From Pseudofrankia saprophytica (GTDB taxonomy: Bacteria > Actinomycetota > Actinomycetes > Frankiales > Frankiaceae), in NCBI RefSeq assembly GCF_000235425.2, contig NZ_KI912266.1, forward strand, positions 7,432,720 to 7,496,719: a stretch of 64,000 bases of DNA, given 5' to 3'. Shown here piece after piece: positions 59,321 through 64,000 of this stretch. A program made the translations under genes and the position numbers. The notes under the pieces are model-generated. The model was not told the origin of the DNA, did no database searches, and saw only the letters and a list, made by a program, of their open reading frames with translations. Positions within the stretch are counted from its first letter, which is position 1. Every line of letters begins with the position of its first letter.

Positions 59321-60526
59321 TCACGGCTCCCTGGGCAGGCCGAGGCCCCGTTCCCCGATGATCGTGCGCTGGATCTCGTTCGTGCCGCCGGGGATCGTCC
59401 ACTCCCACGAGCCGATGAAGTCGAGCAGCCACCTGCCCGACTCCCAGCCACTGGACGCGGGCTTGGCGAGCTCGGTCAGGGCGCCGAGTCCCGCGATCTG
59501 GGCGCCGAAGCCGGTCATCCGCTGCAGCAGCTCGCTGTAGTAGACCTTCACGACCGAGGCGTCGGCCGGGCCGACGGTGCCGGCGTCGTGGCGCTCGACC
59601 AGGTCGCGGCACAGCGCCCGCAGCCCGGCGATCTCGGTGTCGAACGCGGCGAGCCGGTCCGCCACCAGCGTGTCGTCGATCGGCCGGTGCCCGGCCGTGT
59701 CCGGCCGCCTGCAGGTGTCGACGAGCGAGCGCAGACCGACGTTGCCGAGCCGCTCGGCGAGTTCCAGCATGGTCATCCCGCGCTCGGCGGACAGCGTCGC
59801 CTGCGCCACCTGCCAGCCGGAGTTCTCCGGCCCGACGAGGTTCTCCGCCGGGATCTCGACGTCGTTCAGGAAGATCTCGCAGAAGTGCGAATCCCCCAGC
59901 GCGTTGCGGATCGGCCGCACGTCCAGGCCCGGCGAGCGCATGTCCATCAGGAGGTAGGAGATGCCGCGCCGCTTCGGCGCGGCCGGGTCGGAGCGCGCGA
60001 GCAGCAGGCACCAGTCCGCGTGCGCCGCGCCGCTCGCCCACAGCTTCTGGCCGTTGACGACGAACACGTCCCCATCCGAGCGCCTGTCCCGGCGGGCGGT
60101 GGTGCGCAGGCTCGCCAGGTCCGAGCCCGCCTCCGGCTCGGAGAAGCCCTGGACCCAGATCTCGCCGTCGAGGATCCCCGGCAGGTGCCGGCGGCGCTGC
60201 TCGTCGGTGCCGGCGGTCAGCAGCGTCGCCGCCGCGTGGTGGATCGAGACGAACGCGAGCACCAGCCGGGGCGCGTCCGCGGCGGCGAGCTCCTGGTAGA
60301 GCACCATCTGCTCGGCGGCCGACATGCCGCCGCCCCACTCGGCCGGCCAGTGCGGCACGGCGTAGCCGGCGCGGCGCAGCTCCTGGAACCAGGCCTGCTG
60401 GAAGGCGACGAACTCGTCGTCGCCGACGCCGGTCTGTGCCCCGCGCCAGTCGGCCGGGACGTGCGCCCGGCACCAGTCACGGACCGCGACCCGCAGCTCG
60501 GCCAGGTCGGCCAGTGTCGCGTTCAC
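59321..60526 (-). CDS. Acyl-CoA dehydrogenase
   Basis: A 401-residue FadE-type flavoprotein. YAVPHWPAEWGGGMSAAEQ, GFSEPEAGSDLASLRTTA and NGQKLWASGAAHADWCLLLAR are FAD/acyl-CoA site motifs; the end has IPGGTNEIQRTIIGERGLGLP. This form matches the longer partner in alpha2beta2 steroid-type FadE pairs. The GTG at 60526 overlaps the upstream gene stop (GTGA). It could pair with either neighbour. Confidence 0.93.
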   Translation of the reverse strand: MNATLADLAELRVAVRDWCRAHVPADWRGAQTGVGDDEFVAFQQAWFQELRRAGYAVPHWPAEWGGGMSAAEQMVLYQELAAADAPRLVLAFVSIHHAAATLLTAGTDEQRRRHLPGILDGEIWVQGFSEPEAGSDLASLRTTARRDRRSDGDVFVVNGQKLWASGAAHADWCLLLARSDPAAPKRRGISYLLMDMRSPGLDVRPIRNALGDSHFCEIFLNDVEIPAENLVGPENSGWQVAQATLSAERGMTMLELAERLGNVGLRSLVDTCRRPDTAGHRPIDDTLVADRLAAFDTEIAGLRALCRDLVERHDAGTVGPADASVVKVYYSELLQRMTGFGAQIAGLGALTELAKPASSGWESGRWLLDFIGSWEWTIPGGTNEIQRTIIGERGLGLPREP

Positions 60527-61556
60527 GCCGCGCCCGTCACGGCGTTCGGGCCGAAGATGCCGGTGAGACCGCGCCGGCCGAGGCGGCTCGCGAGCGCTTC
60601 CTGGGTGGCCGAGCGGCCGAGCGGCAGCCGGCGCGGCGGCAGGCTGTAGCGCGACAGCCACGACAGCGTCGTCTCGTCGCAGAACCCCATCGCGCCATGC
60701 AGCTGGTGGGTGACCCGGAAGACCGTCTCGGCGGCCTCTACGGCGGCCAGCCGCAGCGCCAGCGCGTCGTCGACGGCCTCGGGCAGCCCCGCCTCGACGC
60801 TCCACAGCGCGTAGCCGGCGAGCTCGGCGACTCCTGCCCGCTCGACCTCCGCGTCGGTGAGCTGGAACTGCACGCCCTGGAAACGGGCGAGCGGCTGCCC
60901 GAACTGCTCGCGTTCCAGGATGTACGTCCTGGTCAGCGCCATCGCCCGGTCCAGCATCCCGAGCAGCGTCCAGCATCCGAGCACCAGCCCGAGCGCGACG
61001 TCGCCGACGGCGGCGGCCTCGGCATCCTCGCCAGCCGGCTCACCGGCGAGCGGCGCGAGGTCCAGGCCCACCACGAACGCCGACTTGCGCGCCGGTACGT
61101 CCGGCTCGCGCGCCGTCGCCGCGTACCGCCGTCCGTCGAGGGTGACGGCGGCGAGCCGCAGGTCCAGCCCGGCGACCGCAGCCGCCGGGGGCCGCGGGCG
61201 CCACGACGACCAGCGCGTCGGCGTCGCCGCCCGCCGGCCGGCACCAGCCGCTCGGCCACCGGGTACGGCACCGCCCACCAGCCGGCGGCCCGGCACAGCG
61301 CCGCCGCCGCCTCCAGCTCGTCGGCACTCCCCCTCGGGTCGAGATCCCAGGCGCCGAGGTCGTCGAGCACCGGCACGACCAGCTCGGCGCGCCGCGCGGG
61401 CTCCCGCTCGGCGGTCTGGACCAGCTCGTCTCCGCCGGCCGCCTCGAGCGCGCGCAGCGCCGTCCGGCCGAACTCGGCCGCCTCGTCCGAGAGCTCCATC
61501 AGCACGCCGCCACCGGCGGCGAGGCCGTCCACAGCGCCCCCCACGACCGCGGTCAT
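60523..61556 (-). pseudogene. Acyl-CoA dehydrogenase gene with two frame disruptions
   Basis: The ATG at 61556 overlaps the upstream FadE stop, and the C-terminal half (REQFGQPLARFQGVQFQLTD, LHGAMGFCDETTLSWLSRYS) is normal, but no single frame joins them. The N-terminal frame (MTAVVGGAVDGLAAGG to PVAERLVPAGG) must shift near 61229-61233 into one encoding DADALVVVAPAAP, then again near 61184-61187 to reach AVAGLDLRLAAVTLDGRRYA. Each step corresponds to one extra G/C in a G/C run. It is either a recent pseudogene or two sequencing errors. If intact it would encode about 344 residues. Confidence 0.75.
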
Positions 61557-62806
61557 GACGCCGCCCCCGCCTTCGCCGGGGCCGCCGCCCTGGGCTGCGC
61601 GGACGTCGGCGCGCCGGAGGCGGCCAGCAGCGCCCGGGAGAGCAGGATGCGCTGCATCTCGATGCTGCCGGAGGAGACGGTCGAGGCCACCGAATAGCGC
61701 GCGTGGTCCTCGACCGCGCGCCGCCAGCGCTCCCAGTCCGCGTAGCGAACGCTCTCGCCGGCGTCGCCCGCCGGCTCCGCGGCCGTCACGATCTCCATGA
61801 GCACCTCGGCGCTGTCCTGGTCGAGCTTCGTCACCGCGATCCGGTAGGCCGCCGAGTCGACCGGGCTGACCTGGCCCGTCCCCTGCCGGGACACGACCCG
61901 GTAGGCGAGCAGCCGGGCGCGCCGGGCATGCACGAGCATCCGCGCCCACCGGCCGCGCAGCTCCGCCGGCAGCTGTTCCCAGGCGTCACCGAGCGCCGCC
62001 GGCGCCTCCTGCAGCAGCCGCTCGCAGCGGGCGTAGCGCGCGATGCCGACCCGTTCGAAGGCGAGCACCTCCTGCACGACGGTCCAGCCGCCGTCGACCT
62101 CTCCGAGCACGTCCCGCTCGGTGACCCGCACGTCGTCGAAGAACACCTCGTTGAGGTGGTGCGGGCCCATCATGCAGGCGATCGGGCGGACCTCGATCCC
62201 CGGCGAGTCCATCGGCACCAGGAAGATCGTCAGGCCCTGCTGCTTGCGCCCGGTCGTCGAGGTGCGGGCGAGCAGGAAGCACCACTGCGCCATGGTGGCG
62301 TAGGAGGTCCAGATCTTCTGGCCGTGGATCCGCCAGGCACGGCCGCCGGTGCCGTCACCGCTCTCGTCCGGGCGGGCGGCGGTGCGCAGCGAGGCGAGGT
62401 CGGACCCCGAGCCCGGCTCGCTGAAGCCCTGGCACCAGATCACCTCGCCGCGCGAGATCGGCGGCAGGTGCCGGGCGCGCTGCGCGGCCGTGCCGTGCCG
62501 CATGATCGTCGGCCCGACCCAGTTGACGCCCATGTACTGGGCGCCGCGCGGCTCGTGGCTGGCCCACATCTCCTCGCGGACGACGGTCTGCTCCCACAGC
62601 GACGCGCCGCGGCCGCCGAACTCCTCCGGCCAGGCCATGCACAGCAGGCCCTCATCGGCGAGCAGCCGGCAGAAGTCCTGCGCGATGGCGAGGTCGGCGG
62701 GGTTGGCGGTGAACGCGCCGAGGTAGTCGGCGGGCACGTGCTCGCGCACCAGCGCGCGCAGCCGCCCGCGTAACGCGGCCGCCGCTGGGCCCAGGTCGTA
62801 CTCCAT
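61553..62806 (-). CDS. Acyl-CoA dehydrogenase (first gene of the cluster)
   Basis: A 417-residue FadE-type flavoprotein. MAWPEEFGGRGASLWEQTVV, GFSEPGSGSDLASLRTAA and HGQKIWTSYATMAQWCFLLAR are the FAD-site motifs; the C-terminus has SSGSIEMQRILLSRALLAASG in place of the usual GGT-E-IQR. ATG 62806 (MEYDLGPAAAALRG) is preferred; a TTG at 62845 is also in frame. It diverges from a GntR regulator across a 66-bp AT-rich promoter region, so it is probably under its control. Confidence 0.92.
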   Translation of the reverse strand: MEYDLGPAAAALRGRLRALVREHVPADYLGAFTANPADLAIAQDFCRLLADEGLLCMAWPEEFGGRGASLWEQTVVREEMWASHEPRGAQYMGVNWVGPTIMRHGTAAQRARHLPPISRGEVIWCQGFSEPGSGSDLASLRTAARPDESGDGTGGRAWRIHGQKIWTSYATMAQWCFLLARTSTTGRKQQGLTIFLVPMDSPGIEVRPIACMMGPHHLNEVFFDDVRVTERDVLGEVDGGWTVVQEVLAFERVGIARYARCERLLQEAPAALGDAWEQLPAELRGRWARMLVHARRARLLAYRVVSRQGTGQVSPVDSAAYRIAVTKLDQDSAEVLMEIVTAAEPAGDAGESVRYADWERWRRAVEDHARYSVASTVSSGSIEMQRILLSRALLAASGAPTSAQPRAAAPAKAGAAS

Positions 62807-62845
62807 GGACGCCAGACCGTAATGCAGGCCCGCTAGTACGGTCAA

Positions 62846-62862
62846 TACTTATAAGGATAGTA
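62846..62862. promoter_or_regulatory. AT-rich dyad in the FadE / GntR divergent promoter
   Basis: TACTTATAAGGATAGTA has TACT/AGTA ends. It is the only AT-rich patch here and sits just before the GntR start, a likely FadR-type operator. Confidence 0.35.
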
Positions 62863-62872
62863 AGATTGAGGT

Positions 62873-63724
62873 GTGCCGACGAACCGCCGCAGGGCCATCC
62901 CCCCGCTACGCGTCGCCGAAGCCATCGCCGCGACGCTGCGCGACCGGATCCTGGCCGGCAACGACGCCGACGGCTACCGGCTGCCCACTCAGGAGCAGCT
63001 CGTGGAGGAGTTCGGGGTGAGCTACCCGTCCGTGCGGGAGGCGATCCGGATCCTGGAGACCGAGGGGCTCGTCACCGTCCGGCGTGGCAACGTCGGCGGC
63101 GCGGAGGTCCACCGGCCGGACCCGTCGTCCGCCGCTTACCACCTGGGCCTGGTCCTGCAGGCCGGCCGGGTCACGCTCGGCGACCTGGCAGGCGGGCTGC
63201 AACTGCTGGAGCCGCTGTGCGCGGCCGAGTGCGCCCGCCGCGACGACCGCGACACGCAGGTCGTGCCGGCACTGCGCGCCAACGTGGACCAGTCGGCCGA
63301 GCTGGTCGGGAGCGGGCCCGGCGGCAGCGGGCTCGTCGGCAGCGGCGTCGCCTTCACCGAGACGGCGCGGCAGTTCCACGAGCTCATCGTCGCGTTCACC
63401 CCGAACGCGACGGTCCGCCTCGTCGTCAGCAGCCTGGTCGCCCTGTGGTCGGCGCAGGAGGTGCGCTGGGCGGAGCTGCTGACGAGCCGCGGCGAGTACC
63501 CCGCGCAGGAGGACGCCCAGGCCGTCGTGCGCACGCACCGGCGCATCCTCGCCGAGATCGAGGCCGGCCGGGCGGCCGAGGCCGAGCGCATCTCCCGCGC
63601 CCATCTCGCCGCGTCGCAGGCGCTGCTCGTCGACCGTTTCGACAGCGACATACACGCCGCGTCGACGCGGACCTGGCAGGCCGTCGCCCCGGTCGGGGGC
63701 GCGCGGATCTCCAGCCGCGTCTGA
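62873..63724 (+). CDS. GntR-family (FadR-type) transcriptional regulator
   Basis: A 283-residue regulator. The winged HTH covers about 13-78: LRDRILAGNDADGYRLPTQEQLVEEFGVSYPSVREAIRILETEGLVTVRRG. The C-terminal part is an all-helical FCD-type ligand domain with RQFHELIVAF and THRRILAEIEAG. A short GSGPGGSGLVGSG loop is inserted near 147. The GTG at 62873 is close to GAGG (2 nt), so initiation may be weak or leaderless. It probably senses an acyl-CoA or acid and controls the divergent acyl-CoA dehydrogenase operon. Confidence 0.9.
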   Translation: MPTNRRRAIPPLRVAEAIAATLRDRILAGNDADGYRLPTQEQLVEEFGVSYPSVREAIRILETEGLVTVRRGNVGGAEVHRPDPSSAAYHLGLVLQAGRVTLGDLAGGLQLLEPLCAAECARRDDRDTQVVPALRANVDQSAELVGSGPGGSGLVGSGVAFTETARQFHELIVAFTPNATVRLVVSSLVALWSAQEVRWAELLTSRGEYPAQEDAQAVVRTHRRILAEIEAGRAAEAERISRAHLAASQALLVDRFDSDIHAASTRTWQAVAPVGGARISSRV

Positions 63725-63740
63725 GGCTGGAGATCCGCGC
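63701..63740. terminator. 16-bp perfect hairpin with the GntR stop codon in its loop
   Basis: Arms GCGCGGATCTCCAGCC (63701-63716) and GGCTGGAGATCCGCGC (63725-63740) are exact complements. The 8-nt loop holds the TGA stop. It separates GntR from the convergent aldehyde dehydrogenase. Confidence 0.65.
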
Positions 63741-63774
63741 CAGCCCGGGGGCCCGCCGTCAGGCCGTCCGCCGG

Positions 63775-64000
63775 CTAGGAGCCGGACCCGGCGGGGGTGT
63801 AGCCAAGGATGCCCTTGGTCTCCAGGTACTCGTGGAAGCCGAACTCGCCCCACTCGCGGCCGTTGCCGCTCTTCTTGTAGCCGCCGAACGGGCAGGCGAA
63901 GTCGAACCCGTCGTTGATGGTCACCATGCCGGCGCGGATGCGGCGGGCGACGGCGCGGCAGGCTTCCAGGTCGACGCCCGCGACGTAGCCGGCGAGGCCG
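63775..64000 (-). CDS. Aldehyde dehydrogenase, C-terminal end (gene runs off the window)
   Basis: The minus strand has 75 codons ending in TAG at 63775. The sequence includes GLAGYVAGVDLEACRAVARR, the substrate-pocket strand MVTINDGFDFACPFGGYKKS and GNGREWGEFGFHEYLETKGI, the standard end of NAD-dependent aldehyde dehydrogenases. The catalytic residues lie outside the window. It converges on the GntR gene. Confidence 0.9.
   Translation of the reverse strand, partial: GLAGYVAGVDLEACRAVARRIRAGMVTINDGFDFACPFGGYKKSGNGREWGEFGFHEYLETKGILGYTPAGSGS

Overview
The window is very GC-rich actinobacterial DNA: nearly every third codon position is G or C, GTG starts are common, and genes are packed into operons with 4-nt ATGA/GTGA overlaps. 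F420-type luciferase-like oxidoreductases, paralogous acyl-CoA dehydrogenases, CaiB-type CoA transferases, several cytochrome P450s and Rieske oxygenases resemble the lipid- and terpenoid-degrading accessory genomes of Frankia/Pseudofrankia, Mycobacterium and Rhodococcus relatives. I favour a Frankia-like organism, by inference from gene content only. No rRNA, tRNA, insertion sequence, integrase or CRISPR array was seen.

Layout. 1-8.4 kb: a tandem-domain CoA transferase (5' end outside the window), a P450 without the usual acid/alcohol pair, a small gene with an internal peptide repeat, an MFS exporter, a Rieske lipoprotein and a D-aminoacylase-like hydrolase. 8.4-16 kb: a minus-strand run of thiolase, CoA transferase/racemase, F420-type oxidoreductase, SDR, flavin reductase and aminopeptidase N. 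16-25.8 kb: an amidohydrolase, an orphan LivF ATPase, then a coupled operon of amidohydrolase, fused indolepyruvate:ferredoxin oxidoreductase and EthD protein, and a zinc alcohol dehydrogenase. 26-33 kb: SDR, P450-type ferredoxin, TetR regulator, P450, VOC protein, cupin, aminoglycoside-phosphotransferase-like kinase and a third P450.

33-41 kb: a minus-strand chain with seven consecutive 4-nt overlaps: E1-alpha, E1-beta, stand-alone lipoyl protein, SDR, SnoaL protein, amidohydrolase, Rieske oxygenase, SDR, followed after 12 nt by a second SnoaL protein. 41-45 kb: divergent SDR, aldehyde dehydrogenase, F420-type oxidoreductase and a sucrase/ferredoxin-like protein. 45-53 kb: a NarL-type two-component system, CPBP protease, methyltransferase plus MerR regulator, and a VIT/VWA protein. 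53-58 kb: SnoaL, Rieske oxygenase, substrate-binding lipoprotein, amidohydrolase. 58-64 kb: four consecutive acyl-CoA dehydrogenase genes (one frame-disrupted), a divergent GntR regulator and the end of an aldehyde dehydrogenase.

How it fits together. Much of the window looks like a patchwork catabolic island: oxygenases open or hydroxylate a hydrophobic substrate, SDR, ADH and ALDH enzymes oxidise the products, and CoA transferases, acyl-CoA dehydrogenases and thiolase finish by beta-oxidation. Two recurring palindromes tie the units together. Type A resembles AGTGAGCGCTCACT and occurs nine times, near starts from 6.7 to 57.9 kb. Type B is TGCAAGGGTACCCTTGCA and occurs three times between 29.5 and 41 kb. 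The least explained region is 1.9-5.7 kb, where an unusual P450, a repeat-bearing 89-residue protein and an exporter sit around operator-like repeats and a strong hairpin.
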